From Schistosoma mansoni (Eukaryota > Platyhelminthes > Trematoda > Strigeidida > Schistosomatidae), in contig NW_017386025.1 in NCBI RefSeq assembly GCF_000237925.1, forward strand, positions 2,418,001-2,482,000: a DNA stretch of 64,000 nucleotides. Direction: 5' to 3'. The position numbers were made by a program, and so were the translations under genes. Below, one piece after another: positions 34,396-49,300 of the stretch; positions within the stretch are counted from its first letter, which is position 1; each line of letters opens with the position of its first letter. A model generated the notes under the pieces. It was given only the letters and a program-made list of their open reading frames with translations, did no database searches and was not told the DNA's origin.

Positions 34396-37300
34396 ATGAT
34401 TATGTCTATCTTCGCAAATCATGATGCAATTCATATGAATCATGGAGTCTCAGACGAATCCGTTTTGTATACACATTCATATCTAATCCCTCCAATAAAC
34501 CAACTGGAAAATGATATTCTTAAACCAGATCAAGATATGCTTACATGTGTACAGTCTAATAGGTCTCATTCACCTAGTCAGCAAATATATGATATGCTTG
34601 ATAGTACAGTTCTTTCTGATAATCGTAAGTTCTGTTTTTAGTTATTGCGGGTATCCAGATTTTGGTCAATTATTGATGGATCTAATGTATTTCCATTCGA
34701 TTATACATGACTTTCTTGCCGTATTCCTGGATTCGTACAACCTAATAAATACTAGCTACATAAATATTCTTTTGATATTACTTTAAGGGTCACTCAAGTT
34801 TTATTAGGACTTGACGAACTTTGAAGATTTGGATTGTTATTTGAACCGTTGATGCTCACTGTGATGACCAATTAAAAATAAAAACTACTGAATAGTTGCC
34901 TCGTTCTGTTTTGCGAAGACTGTTATACAAAAGCATTACCTATGGAGATCGGATTTAGCGCTTCGGCTATTTAAGTGTCACATTAGCCTTTAAATTATTG
35001 TTTTTATTTAAGTGATTAATTGGTGTTATATTACGGGTTATCACATTTCGTTGAGCACTGTAAAATTTATCACGACTTAAAGCAAATGTCAAATGAACGA
35101 CTGCACTTTAATCCTGTATGCGCGTTTCGAAGACTCAGCATACATCGATGGCGCGAGATCTTAGAGTCCTAGCTAAAGAAGCATGTTGTCCTAGTTGGTA
35201 AAAGGTTCGAACATTGAAGGCTCCGACATGTAGTTTAGAGCGTAGTTTCAGGAGACCAGGAATAACATTTTATGGATTCAAATCATTAGCATTGGTGGCG
35301 CGTAGTGATAAAGATACGCAAAAAGGGTTATTTAGTTGAATGAAATGGTTCAAAATCGTTTGCAATGGTACAGGTGCATCCATTCTCTGTCTTTCCCAAA
35401 TTGTGAGCTTCTAAACTCCTTATAACTTTTTCGTTTTTATTTCACTAATTTATCTTTCCTTTTTGAATTACATCTTCGATGCCTAATCTTTGCTACTACC
35501 ACTGATACCGTCACTTTCTCAACATCTCTGTGTTAATGAGTTATAACAACTTGGACCGATGTACATACGCACAAGGTTCTACGTTGTGACTGATTAGCCG
35601 ACCAAAGCAAATGTCTTCAGACCATTATTTATAGTAACTTGGTCGATATTCTATAGTTTTAAGTCGTGTTGCTTATTAGCCTGTTCGTTCCGCCATACAA
35701 CTCAATTTCAGAAAGTCTTATTCAGAGATTTAAATATCTTGTGCGTTATGTCATTCTTTCCTATTTTTGTTTTTCCTTTTAGCAATCCAAACCATAGCGA
35801 ATTCCTCATGCAAATCTCAAACATCACTAAAATCCAGTTCTTGCGACACAAGTAACGCCGATTTAGGTGTCGATATAAAACCCTCTTTCATGTATAATGA
35901 TAATCCTCAAGTAATTAGCCAATCCTTCTTAACAGATTTGCACAATCATACTGATATTCATACGGTTTCTTCGGATACTAACCCTAATCTTTGTCCCATA
36001 GCTAATTCAATTAACAGTACTCATCTTCAGGAACTTGTTTATAACACGCCTCAAAAATTTCCTCATATGTTACCTCCCGATGCTCACCAACACACTGTGT
36101 ACTCTGATAATGTAGTATCAGAACCATTCACTCGTCTGCTTGCTTCTGGGAATTCAAACGAGACCTCCACATCTTATTTACCTCAAGTTACAAAAGTTGA
36201 GACTAATTCTCTTACTGTTTCTCAGTCGTAAGTTGTTTTTTATTTCTAGAGCTTTTTGTTTCTATGTGTGGATTTTTTTCTTATCATATAATATTGTCAT
36301 ATGGAACATTTAGCAACACAATTTGTATACCAAGTACGTTTTTAAGCCTTTATCGGTTGGAAACTGATTGTTAAGCAATAAGCTACCGCTTCACATTTAA
36401 AACATTTTCATTATACAATTAATCTTAATGGTACAAAGCATAAATTTCACAGCGATAGCATTTAATTTTCTATGTTCTTTCGTTTTTCATATAAGTGGAA
36501 TATTTAATTGAATGCGCTCAATCCCAATATTGTGTTGATATGAATACCAAGTTGATGTCTGATCGTAACTGCTACCTTGAGGTGGCAATTCATACCTGCC
36601 TCTCGTGATGACCATATGAGCTATGTCATGTGAAACATTCGTTTCTTCAAGTCCTTTCATGCCAGACAGACCGGTCGGAGAATGGTAACACTAAAATCAG
36701 CTACCTATAGTTCGAGTGTGAAGTCGTACTGCTGATTGTACAAGAATGTAACAGGATCTACAGCTATGCTGCTTTTTCACGACGGAAGATAGAGAGTAAA
36801 GAGGTTAGACCTTGAAAGTGACATTCCACTTTGCCCTACAGATTCCCATCCCTGACTCCAAGGCCTTTAAATCACAGAGTTAGCACATTTAAAACTACTC
36901 AACCTCAATAAGTTGTCCCTTCGGTAGTGCAGTCACATTTCTATGAAGCTAAGACCACTGCCAACCCTATTTCTCTTTCAAAAAGAAATATCCATCCATA
37001 CTGTGGAAAATCAGGGAGGTATAACTGTCCTCATTCCTCTAAAACAACTAAAGACCACCTTGTTCGCGATCAAATCCATTCTTCACGTCTTAATCTATCT
37101 TCCAGCCACATTATCAACCATTCTTCTATGACTTTATTTTTATTTCCTACTCACCATCAGTGCCAACGATCCGAGTGTACAAAATGCTGTTCCTGTCTTC
37201 CAAAACTCGCGCCCTAAACTACATGTTGCAGCTTTGAATATTCAGATCTTGTGTCATATTGAACAACAAGCCTCCTTAGTTATAACTCTAGAGTTTCGTG

Positions 37301-40300
37301 TTATCGATGTATTCTGTCTCCGAAGTGCACATAGCCTTTCCTAGCGTAGTCATTCACTCATCTGGCCACTATGGGGGGCCAACGCAAAATACCCTTCGTG
37401 TTATTTGTAGACGCGACAGCAATCCCTTTTAGCCGTGGCGGTGTATGTCTAGCACTAACTTTGAAAGCAGAATAGGGACTTGACTAGATTCCTATCGACA
37501 GTCGCCTACTTTTTGTCCGTCTAAATAGTGCAGTAAAAACTCGGAAACATGCGCCATTGTCTCTTCATCGTTTATTTCTATGCCCTCACTGGCTGTATCT
37601 CTGGTGGAATAAAAGATGCGTTTTACGGGAAGCTTTCCAACCTCTCCCAAAGTCAGGGTTTCAGGTGTAGTAATCGTATCAGTTGAATTTAGTGCCTCAT
37701 TTGGTGGTAGACTAAGTCAAACTGAAAAATAATTAGGTCACCTTTTGGCGTCCCAGCCTAGCAAACAAATAGCGATGGCTGTCTCTTACATTTGGCTTTG
37801 GACAATTACTTATTCCTGGAAAGTAGAAACTTCAGGCATAAGTAGATATATTGTCTAAACTGGCGATCCCCAACACCACAGTAATGTGCACAAACTATAT
37901 CGCCATTAGCCACCGTTGAAGAAGCTTATTAGAAAACTGTCGCTCATTTTGGAGCCCGTCTCTAGACTCTGGTTATATCCTAGTGAGGGTACGCAATTAT
38001 GTTTTTTACGGGATGGAGAAAAGCCACGACGGGAAGAATCCTGATATATCTATTCGAAGGTAAAATGGTCAATGATGCAGCCAGGGAAGAATTAGCTGAG
38101 CATCTAATCAATTGTGGAAAGACAGTTCTTTATGAAGAAGTTTAGGATGATATTCAAACAGTTGTAACTACATCAATAAAACCTACCAACAACTCAGATC
38201 AACGGGTTAGGAAATATCCGTAAATTTCGTTGGTATCTGTTGCACTGACAGATTCTCGAAAAAATTATCACAACAGGCTCGGACGATGATGAATATTATC
38301 GACACCTCAAGTGTAAACTAACGAAAAGTTGACACAGCAGTAGTGAGCAACATGCACAAATTAGATTTAAAAGGCAGTCAGTCAGTCAGCTACAACGTAG
38401 GACCAGGCATATTTATGCATCGGTCCAAGTTGCCATACCTCGTTAACACGAAGATGAAGAAAACAGGTATTTAAAAGTCAGCTTTCAATCAGTCTCGGAA
38501 AATTACGGGACCTTTATTTACTCTGAGTCCAGAAGAATAGCGCAATAAACATAACAATTTAGAGAATTGTTTAATTGGCCTCCAGCTTCTTTTCAGTTGC
38601 CTTCTATCGCCTGTCAGTGTGATACAAGTTCTCCAACTCTTAATGAGGTTGAGAAGGCTGTAGGTGATCTAAACCGAACGAAAGCATTGGGTCTTAACAG
38701 ATTAATAATCCAGATCAGTAGGGGGTGGTCCAGTTTTAGCAGCTAAGCTGACTGTTCCTCTTATTTGCTTTCTTCATAGATGTCCTCCTAGAAATCGTAC
38801 TCTCTTCGTCTACATTTTCGGGATTTAATCTTCTACCAGGAAATATATTTATTGACTTGAAATACATGGACGACATGGTTCTGTTTGGTGAAAACGCCAA
38901 CAGAATTCAAATTCTTCTTATCGCCCTGAGCGACAGTTCTAGGATGTACGGGATGTTTTTCTCTTTTACTAAATGCAAATTGTTGCTTCATCACTGGTCT
39001 GCATCAGCTTCCAGATTGATCATAGACAGTAAAGTAGCTGAATGAGTTAACTTTTTCACTCACAGTAGAAGTCTCATCAGCCCTGGTATGCTGGCATCTG
39101 ATGAAAAAGTCTACATGTGTTTAGAAGCTTGATTTGGTCTTTGGTAACTTGTGTCACTTGTGGTTTGGGAAAGATGCTCGTCTGCTAATCTAAGGTGATG
39201 TCTACTGTGCAGCAATCCGCTCCGTATTGCTTTATTGCTGTAAAACATGGTTTATGAAAATAAAGGACAACTTTGGTCATGATTGTCTTCAAAGGATTTC
39301 TGGGGTTCACTGGGACGACTGAGTTGGCAGTGTTCAGATTGGGCACAGGGTGGAAAATTGGTTGGTAAGGTGGTGAATCTTGACCAACTGAGGTGTTTAA
39401 GATGTGTGTTATTTATACGTAACCACTGCCTATCTCGTTAGAAAATACTTCTATAGAAGACCAAGATATAGCACCAGTCTACGAAGTCATTGACTGTTGG
39501 TCTAAGCCATGTTGGTGAATTCAGACTAACTAGTTAGGGTCCACGTGATTATCGCAACCAATGTTTGGAGACTTTGTTTAGTATGGCTCAGAGTTGTTCA
39601 AAACGGTGCAGATGCGTTCACTCTTTATCATCCTCAAGATATTGAGTTTCGATCATGGATGCACACTCCTGAAGTTTCTCATACCAGCACGAACTGGCCT
39701 TCCAGTACTTTTAGGTCTTCAATATGGGTCTAACATTGGTTTATGATTTCAATGGAATTCAACAATCTCTACAACCCTATAGTGACATACACATTCTTTG
39801 TCTCGCTCCCCATAGATATAGATCAATTTAATTGTTACTTTTGTGTTTTTGATAAGTTGAATCAGTAGTGTATAGTTTTGTCCTTTATTATATATCAGGC
39901 GGTTCAGTTTTATATTCAACCTAATTAGTATTGTTTGTTATCTATACACCTATTTGACCTACAAACACTAGCATAGTTTGCAAAAAAAGTATTGTCACGA
40001 CCAGTTTCAAGGGTCATAGCAACTCATTAGCTCAATCTACTTACCAACGTGCTAGTCATTGGAACAACGTGCTACCTGCAGTTTTACTAAGTATATGTTT
40101 AGGTGATGTTGTTTTCTATACTTCGAATCAAGAGAAGAGTTAAAAATTCAGTTGTAGCAAATAACCTCAGCCTTTATCTATTACCTTTTTTTATCGAAGT
40201 CGACTACGTGTCATTGTTATTTGAAATTTATCAAAATGAAGTATAAATTCATCTTATATAAAGCATTATAACACAATCCTATCTAAAAGGGGACATAAAA

Positions 40301-43300
40301 CCTTTTAGCTATTAAAGTCTGAATAGATTTTGTTGTTAGACAAGATACGTTCTATCCCTAAAACTTTCGAGCCATTTTCTCTGGATATTCCATATTCAAT
40401 CAATTATTTTTTTTTAAAAATGTATTACACTATTCTTCAGAAAATTGAAAGCATTGACAAAGCATTTGAATAATCTACAAACTTAAATTTCGATAACATA
40501 AGTGAAAGTAAAGTTTGTTTGCTACAAGTATTCTTCAAATTCGCTTCTCGTTTCAACGAAAATGTGATAATTTACTGGTTTATACACTTAGTCGGTTTTA
40601 TCCGTGATATATGATCAACAAAAGAAACTCAAATGAATAAATGATCAGCTATTTTCTGAGAGATTTTCACCGTTAACTTCTTCCCACTTGGAAGCTATTA
40701 CTTCTAAATCGACTTTAACATCGTAGTAGAACGATGGGTGGAACACTTTAAAGACCAGTTCAGCTGGCCTTCAGCTATTCTACAGTTACCCTTCATTCCC
40801 AAACAGTATGAATGGAACATTGAAGTAAGCCTCCCGACTAATATTGTAGCTAAAATCTGGGAGTTGGACGTAATCCCATCTGACTGGTCACAATCACTGA
40901 TTGTCCCAACATATAAGAAGGGGTCAAAATCATCCTGTAATAACCATAGAGGGAGCATCTAAAATACTAGCCTCAGTCATTCTCGGACGCTTGACAAAGA
41001 CTCGTGAACTGCCAACACAAGAAAATATGGCTGGTTTCAGACCTAGTCGTGGCTGTATCGACCACATATTCACTATTCGTCAGGTTTTAGAACACAGACA
41101 TGATAGTTTTTCTTGACCGAGAGGTTCTGTGGCAGTGTCTGTCATTAAAAGGTGTACCATAGAAGTGCATAAACCTTGTGAAGGCTCTTTACTCGAACAC
41201 TACCAGTCGAGTGAGAGCTTATGGTGAACTGTCATCTGATTTCGCATCCTCAAGTGGTGTCCGACAGGGTTGTCCACTATCCCTATTTTTGTTTGATTCC
41301 ATCACAGACCTAGAGCTGGAAATAACGTTCTCATCGACTGAATTTTCAGTAATCGATCTCCTACCAGGAGGTCCACTTATCGACTTAGAATACGCAGATG
41401 ACAGTCCTGTTTGGTGAAGACGCTGATAAAATGCAGAGTATTCTGTTAGCACTGAGTAACAATGCCAGGATATTTGGCTTTTGCCATCTTACGTCACATA
41501 TGGGGAAGGTGAGATATCCGTCTACCAATTAAGGGACGAGTATACTGTGCAGCAGTTCGCTCTGTTCTACTTTATGACTGCGAAACGTGGCCATTAGGAG
41601 CAGGAGATATTCGTAAGTTACCAGTATTTGACCACAGATGCCTTAGAAATATTGCTCGCATCTTCTGGGATCTTCAGGTAAGTAATAGTGAGGTTAGACG
41701 CAGGGTGTTAGGGAGTGATGGTAAATCAGTTGATGTTGTTTTTGGTTAGGCCACGTGTTACGTATGTCTGAACACCGATTACCACAGTGCGCAATGCTGA
41801 CTAGTGTTGGGAATAGTTGGAAGAAAGTTGGGGGCGGCCAAACCAAAATGTGGCACCAGTCCTTGAAGTCACTAACTTTTGGTTTGAGTCATGTTGATAC
41901 ATGCAGACTACTTGGTTGGGGTCCGCGTGACTATCGTAACCAATAGTTGTAGACTTTGGGTGACATGGCTCGGACTCGATCACAGTGACGTAGGTGTATA
42001 CACTACGCGTCTTCCCTTAAACCGTGAGATTGAAATTGCTTCATATCTGTCTTTCTTCCTGTACTATATCTTTATATACAATCTTTCTTTTATATATTAC
42101 CACCACTAAATTAACTACTTCTATGAACTCGGTGTTCATCTTGTTGTGCTAATGAGGTATGGCAACTTGGACCGATGCATACATGTGCCTGGCCCTACAT
42201 TGTAGCTGACTGACTGACTCAGAAGTGCACATCCACGACTACGCACGTTGGACTCAAACCCAGGGACTTCGATCTCGTGGAAAAAAGCTTAAGCTCCAGA
42301 CCACTAAATCGACATCCAATAATGTTAATGTCTAACTTCAATTAATCCGCGATTTTTCGCGACCATCTACCATTGTCTTCAGTGAGTAACTCCTTTTACA
42401 ACAGACACGGTTGAATTCCATTGGCCACGGCTTCTAACTAGAACTCCAGAAAACTCATCTTGAAGCCAGTCACTATAGAGCACATGATAATTATGTGTAT
42501 AGGGTTATAGAGATTGTTGAGTTTCAATTGATGTCATAGATGAATAAATGATAGACCATCATTAGACTGTTATCAATTTGATTTCACTTCAGATTAATCA
42601 AGTTTCTGAAACCATAAGTCCTAAAACTATAATCAATTTTGTGTTTTGTTTGAAGTCTTACTTTAAAGATGAATTGATGTAATAATATTTATTGAAATGA
42701 CGTCATCATATTTAACTTATGAACTTATTGTCCAGCAAACAAAGCAAAATTAACTTTGTTATGTCATCTTATTTAAAGGATTATACTGTTTATTATGTAA
42801 CAATAAGTGAACAATGGTTCAATTTACTTCTGATATGTTTCCAGAGGTAAGATAATGATACATTGGAAACAATTTTAAGTCTCTCTCTTGTACTAACATT
42901 TATTATCATGCTGTATCCAAAGCTTCTTTAAGCAAGTTTGCACCATATGAAACTCGAGGTCTAATTAGTTATCCCTTCATTTTCTTGTTTTCGAAACATC
43001 TCAACAATTGTATCACTGGTTACTGCTCTGAAGGTTACAGGCTCAGGTTAAATATAGTAAAATCAGTTCCCTAGTTGTTGTGAACACACCTCACTGATAT
43101 CTTTCAGTAACTGCGAAATCCATGGCAAAAGCATTTTAACACTAGACATTTCAAAGTCAGATGATTCAGGATATTAATCATATTAAAAAACTTGTTCAGT
43201 AAACTTCCGCTATTCATGAGTACTGTGGCATTACTTAGATTGTTTTCAGATGACCGATTCCCATAAATGATGTTTTGATCAATGTATATTGTTTTATTTT

Positions 43301-46300
43301 AGACCAATTTTGTTGTTTGTCGATCCTAACAAAACAAAACCTGAGAGTAGAGAATGTTTTCCTACACAAAATCCTTCCGAACTGGCTAGTCAGTCTTCAT
43401 CAGCTACTTCTGTAAATACGACTAATTTGAATCCAATTTGTGTGATTTGTGGTGATAAAGCCAGTGGTAAACATTATGGTGTGATTTCATGTGAAGGATG
43501 TAAGGGATTTTTTAAACGAACAGTGCGTAAACAATTAGTATATGTTTGTCGGGAATCAGGTCAATGTCCTGTAGATAGACGGAAGCGCACACGTTGTCAG
43601 CATTGCCGTTTCGAGCAGTGCTTAGCAAAGGGAATGAAGAAGGAAGGTAAGTCAGGATGTAAAGGATTTAGCGTTTTCTGTAACTAAATTTCACCACTTT
43701 GTAAGCGATCTTTCTTTGATATTGAAGACTATTAATTGAGCTGTTATTGAAAACAATTAGTTTAGATCTTAAAATTTGGGTGGTGGGGTAAAATAAGCGG
43801 ATTTTGAGGGGGAAATAATCATATTGCTACGGATTGCAAATTTGTTCAAATTCAAAAATACCAGTCTCTTAGGTCTTTGGTCATCCAACGGAACTTTAGT
43901 GAGAACGTTTCTGTAACCTACAGATCAGTCAAATTTTCTATTTATAATTATGGTAAACTATATTAATTAACTGAATATCATCTATTTTACTAAAAGGGAA
44001 TTATTTATATAAATTGAATGTTTAATGAATTTTCCGTCCTCATGCTTGATTCTACTTCCCTAGTTTGACCGGTATAGAGTCGTACCAAACGTATAAATAT
44101 AGTTAGCTAAACAGAAAATCTATTAGAACTATCGTAGGAATTTATTATTTTACACAAACCCGTGATAATTTCTTACAGATAGATATATAAGCTCTAGTGA
44201 ACTTCCTTATATGATCACTAAATTCATAATCTTATATTTCTTGTGCTTCTCATGAGGCTACAAAGGCTACAAGTTAACCCATATCATACTCAAAAGTCAT
44301 AAATTCCTAAAAACTATCCTTATTGAAATTGTTTATCGTTTCTGTTAGGCGGAAAATCACCAGTCAATTTTCTGGAGAATATCGACGGTGAAATTTTAAC
44401 GATAACTGTATATTAAAAATAGATCAATATGCACTCAGTTAGTCGTAATATTGATGAATATTTTGAAAACAGAATTTAGTCAAGAAAATTTTAAAAAAGC
44501 CATGAAACAGAATTGCTGGTTGCAGTCTGAAAAATAAACCGACCAGCTATATCCAGGTTTACGTACTAGGCTATAAAATACATTATTTTTTTCTCGGTCC
44601 TCCCCCCACTTCACATGTACCATGTCCTTCTACTTTCATACATTGTTATGTGATGCCTGTTGCTATCATAAAATTAAAAAAAATTGATACGTATTATATT
44701 TTTCAGCTGTTCAAGAAGAGCGTCATCGTCAACCATCATCAAATCCAGTGCCTTTAATTTCTAAGCCACCAAAGAGTGAAAAGAAAGGTCCTGGGCGTCG
44801 TTCAACATTTGGTAACAAATCTGCTGAGTCAATTGTTACTGATCAACCTCCGAACATTAATCAAGATTCAACACCTAATATTTCTATAACCCCTACCACT
44901 ACTGACTGTGTACAACCTAATCAAGTTAAATCAGAAAGTTCAACTACCTGTATTCAATCTAATAATGTACTACTATCCGACGAAACAGATCTACCTAATT
45001 TAACATTACGATGTTTACTGTCGGCTGAATTAAGCATGGATCCTAAATTGGCTGTATCAGAAAGAGGTGAAGCAATTTATGAAGATATACCTGGTGATGA
45101 TGATACTGGTTTACATCCATTGACCATAATCTGTCAGTCTATTGAACAACAATTACCTCGAATAGTTAATTGGGCTCGTCAGTTGCCAGTGTTTTCATCT
45201 GTCTATCTTAGTTTTGATGATCAATTTTGTTTAATAAAAGCTGGTGAGTACTATTTTATTTAATAAAACTCATAATTATGCAATGTTTATAGTGATTAAG
45301 TCAAAAGAAGCTTATTAGTAAATGTATTTGACTTTCAACATAGTTTTAGTTTCCTAGTCTTTTTTAATATCTATGAGTTTATATCAGTGGAGTAATTTAC
45401 CACTAGTTCATAAAATTGTAATCAGATATATAAATTACATTTCTTCAAAATTCATGATATATAAGAGTAGTAATCTGTGAGGATGGTCCACAGGTGAAGT
45501 CGAGGAGGCTCTAGGAAGCCCAGAAGGAGCCCAACATGTTCCATCCAATCAGCTTTTGGAAGAATATTCCAGAATTGCCACGTGGAGCTTCCCTATTGGA
45601 CAATGCTGATAACTCCCTGTCTGCGGATTGGATAACTATAATGATGATTTTGTTTCTACTAAAAACTATGAATACCTGATAATTTTGTACCATATTCGAC
45701 ACTGTCTGGAATAACATTCCTTCTACTTGTCTTCTGTCTTTTGATTCGTGACTTGGGAGGGTTCCAGCGTTCGACTGCTCAAGTATTGCGCGATAGACTA
45801 AGAATTCTAAGTTCGAGATACAACATAATCTAATATTATCAAATTTTGCACAGAATTATTTCAAGATTGTTTATTTCATAAACAAACCCCCTCCCCCTAT
45901 TAATAACTAACTAGTTTTCAATTTCCTTTTATTCCCTATTTCTTTCTGCTTGTTAATATGTGCTTGTGTTTATTAATACAATTATTGTACTTGGGTTAAT
46001 GTGATATGTCTAAGACATTAGCTTATTTGAAATGTAATTAATCAGAAACCCTTTAGTCATTCTCAATTTGTCTCACTGAACAAATTATGAAATTTTGTTA
46101 TATGAATAAACCAAATATATAAACCTATCATAATGTTTTATTTTTATGTTTATCGAATTATAATTGATTATTTTCGTTTCTTATTTTTTCTTTTTTTTCT
46201 TAAAGCTTGGCCTGAATTAGTTTTAATCAGCTCAGCGTATCATTCAACTGTTATTAGAGACGGTTTGCTTTTATCGATTGGACGTCATCTTGGTAGAGAG

Positions 46301-49300
46301 GTGGCTAAATCACATGGTCTAGGTCCTCTTGTTGATAGAATTCTTCATGAACTTGTTGCACGTTTTCGTGATTTATCGTTACAAAGAACTGAATTAGCTT
46401 TACTACGTGCTATTATTCTTTTTAATCCTGGTGAGTTATTTGGTCAGTTTTTTTTAACAGTAATTTACTAATAATCGTTTCCACCGTACTGAATAGTAAA
46501 TTAAATAGATCAAATTGCGGCTATTGTGTTTGAGTGTGCCATTATATTTCAGATGAATGGATGACTTAGTTTTATGTCTATTATTCTGCTATTAATAATT
46601 GTCTTGGAACATGTAATTGTTTCCAAAAACACTTGTAGATTTTGACATACTTCAAGTCAAATTATGTGTAGCTATCGTTGTTGCTGTATCTTCATTTACT
46701 TACTTACTGACGCCTGTTACTGTTAATGGAGCATAGGCCGCCGACCAGCATTCTCCAATCTACTCTGTCCTGGGCCTTCCTTTCTAGTTTTATCCAACTT
46801 TTGTTCAGTCTTCTCATGTGTGTCTTCGTTTCTCGGCGTACTGTGTTCTTTGGTCTTCTTTTTTTGACCTTCAGGATTCCATGTGAGGGCTTGTCATCTT
46901 CATTCATATTTGGTGAATTTCTTCGGGAATTGTTTCCTTCGATGGTCCTTAACTTGTCCTTGATCGTGATCTGTGTCCATATCTCATCAAAAATATATCA
47001 GATCATGTATTCTCCCGAGAGCCATAAGAACAGTTTTTACGCGAAGACATGACTGTCCACCCCTTTTCACTTTCCAATAAAGCTACCGTATTATTTTCAT
47101 CAATTAGTTGAATTCTTTACCGTGTTAGGAAATTCATGTAAAATTATTGAACTAAAGAAACATCAGTTTGTTATATTTATTTACTTGAAATCATCAGGTC
47201 ACTTTGTGTTTACCTATCAATGTACATTCCAGAAACTTGCTCGAACGATCTACATTTATGATCGTCGTTGTTGTAAACATACGTATTTTTCACTAATTCA
47301 AACCCCATTTATGTACACTTGTGTCTAAGTATGCTGTGAAAATATTTGAATATTTTGTTTCATTCACACATCTATGTATTTTATACTCATTCATTTTCTG
47401 AGGCTTCAGTTCAGTTAGCACAAATCAATTATTTAGTATGATATACACAACAATAATATGTCCTCTTCACTCATGAGTCTGTCGTTGATTCTTTTGTATA
47501 CATATTTTTTTCTTCATTTTGATGTAATAGATTAGTGTAATATTTTGATAAACACTTCATTGTGTATGCATAAATACAATACATGAGAGCGAATATCAGT
47601 CTAGACTAGTTGATTTTGGAAATGGCATGTGAATCATTAGAAATGAAGACGAAAATGATGAATGCAAGCAAATTTATCTGTATTGTAACTGGAAATTTTC
47701 AATTTAGGATTTTATATACTATTTATCATTGGTTTAATGCTATACTAAACAAGGCCTTTGATCGTCGTATTATAAATCAAGTTTGACATTAGCTCTAGTG
47801 TCATATGATTATAACTAATAACCCCCAACTACTGACGTTGAAATAATGTTTGTCATTTCGATACGATTAATTATTAATTGTCTTCTTAATTAGTGAGTGG
47901 TGATATGATAAAGTGGCCAAATACATTTGACTTCTGATATGCTGATGTTAAACAGATGAAAACCTCAACATTCAACTTTATAACAAGCTCTTTCAAGGTA
48001 AATCATATAAATGGGTGATAATGAAGTCACTCTCCTTCAGAAGAATGAAATACATTGCACAATGAACGCCAATTTTCTTCAAACAGTACATGTAACTATC
48101 CACACTGTTAGTAATGTCAAAAAGTTTTTAAGGTCATTTCACAAGGAGCACAGTCAGACCTCTTATTGTTACATACAAACCTAAGCTAACAAAAGATTTA
48201 TCAATAGGCATAGATGAGTGTTATAAAACTTAAATTACTTTATCAAGTTCTCAGTGTTTATTATCAAAGATAATTTTTTAAATAAATACTCAATCATTTT
48301 AAGCATAACAGGATTTTGATAATAAAGACAAATTATTTCATGTTTGTTTTACGAGTGAAAGGGTTTCATACTTTTTTTTCTTCAATTACTTGGGGGTTTG
48401 CATTCCCCTCAATAATTAAGATGTGCTAAATTATATTAATGTGTTGGTATCGATTATTTATGTAATAGCATTGTAACAAATAAACTTTATGAGTCTTTTA
48501 CCATGATCAAGAATATCATTTCCCATAATCTCATCTTTAGCAGTTCCCAAAACGTGCGTTAAATGGATTTAGGAATTTCTCATTTCGTATTATTTGATCC
48601 CTAATTTTATGTTCCGGTTTTCAGTGAGCTAAATTGGTCGTTAGATCTAAATCGTGGGTATGTTGTTTTTGAAACTTTCCTTAGAACTGATCGTGTGCGT
48701 TGTAACCTTGCTTATCGTCTGGTTGTCGAGATTCACCCTTTGAATTTTTTATGACGACAGCTACTTTTTGTAAATTTAAAAGCAAAAGGATTGATGGTAC
48801 CCATAGATGGAATTTTAGATTTATTCATTGCCACCTACTTTTTAATGCTTTAGCGTGAACTTCCACGTCATCCAATTTTTTAAACATATCTGTTGTTGGA
48901 AATCGAAAATTTCAGATCTTATCAAGACTGTAAATTAATATCTTGGTTTTCTCGCATTATTCTCTTAGATGCTAATGGCTTGTCATCACGTCATCGCGTG
49001 GAAGCTGTCAGGGAGCAGCTTTATTCAGCTCTTCATTCGTATTGTACGACTAATCAACCTCAAGATACTTCCCGTTTCACAAAATTACTACTAAGATTAC
49101 CTCCTTTACGATCCATCGCATCCAAGTGCCTTGAACATTTAGTATTTGTCAAATTAGCAGCTGAAGACCCAACAAGTTGTCGGTTGATCAATCTTGTTGA
49201 ACATGGTGTTTGGCCTATACAAGAGAAAAGTTTTGAACTTGCCACATTACCATCCGACAGTGCATCTACAGACTCAGTGCCAAGTCAAATTACAATGGTC

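Larger units (their letters stand above)
36228..43302 (+). other. RXR intron 2 (about 7.1 kb), filled with LINEs
   Basis: GT at 36228 and AG at 43301-43302 join phase-2 exons. Nearly half of the intron is recognisable LINE sequence (about 36.9-39.7 and 40.7-42.2 kb), both in sense with the host gene. 36240-36900 and 42330-43290 show nothing recognisable. Confidence 0.85.

Noticed and set aside
34511-34786. Plus-strand frame overlapping RXR exon 1
   Set aside because: Out-of-frame shadow of the RXR exon; runs into the intron.
46726-47052. Plus-strand 108-residue frame, hydrophobic
   Set aside because: Antisense of the RTE LINE C-terminus.
49060-49245. Minus-strand frame within the last RXR exon
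   Set aside because: Antisense shadow of a conserved ligand-binding domain exon.
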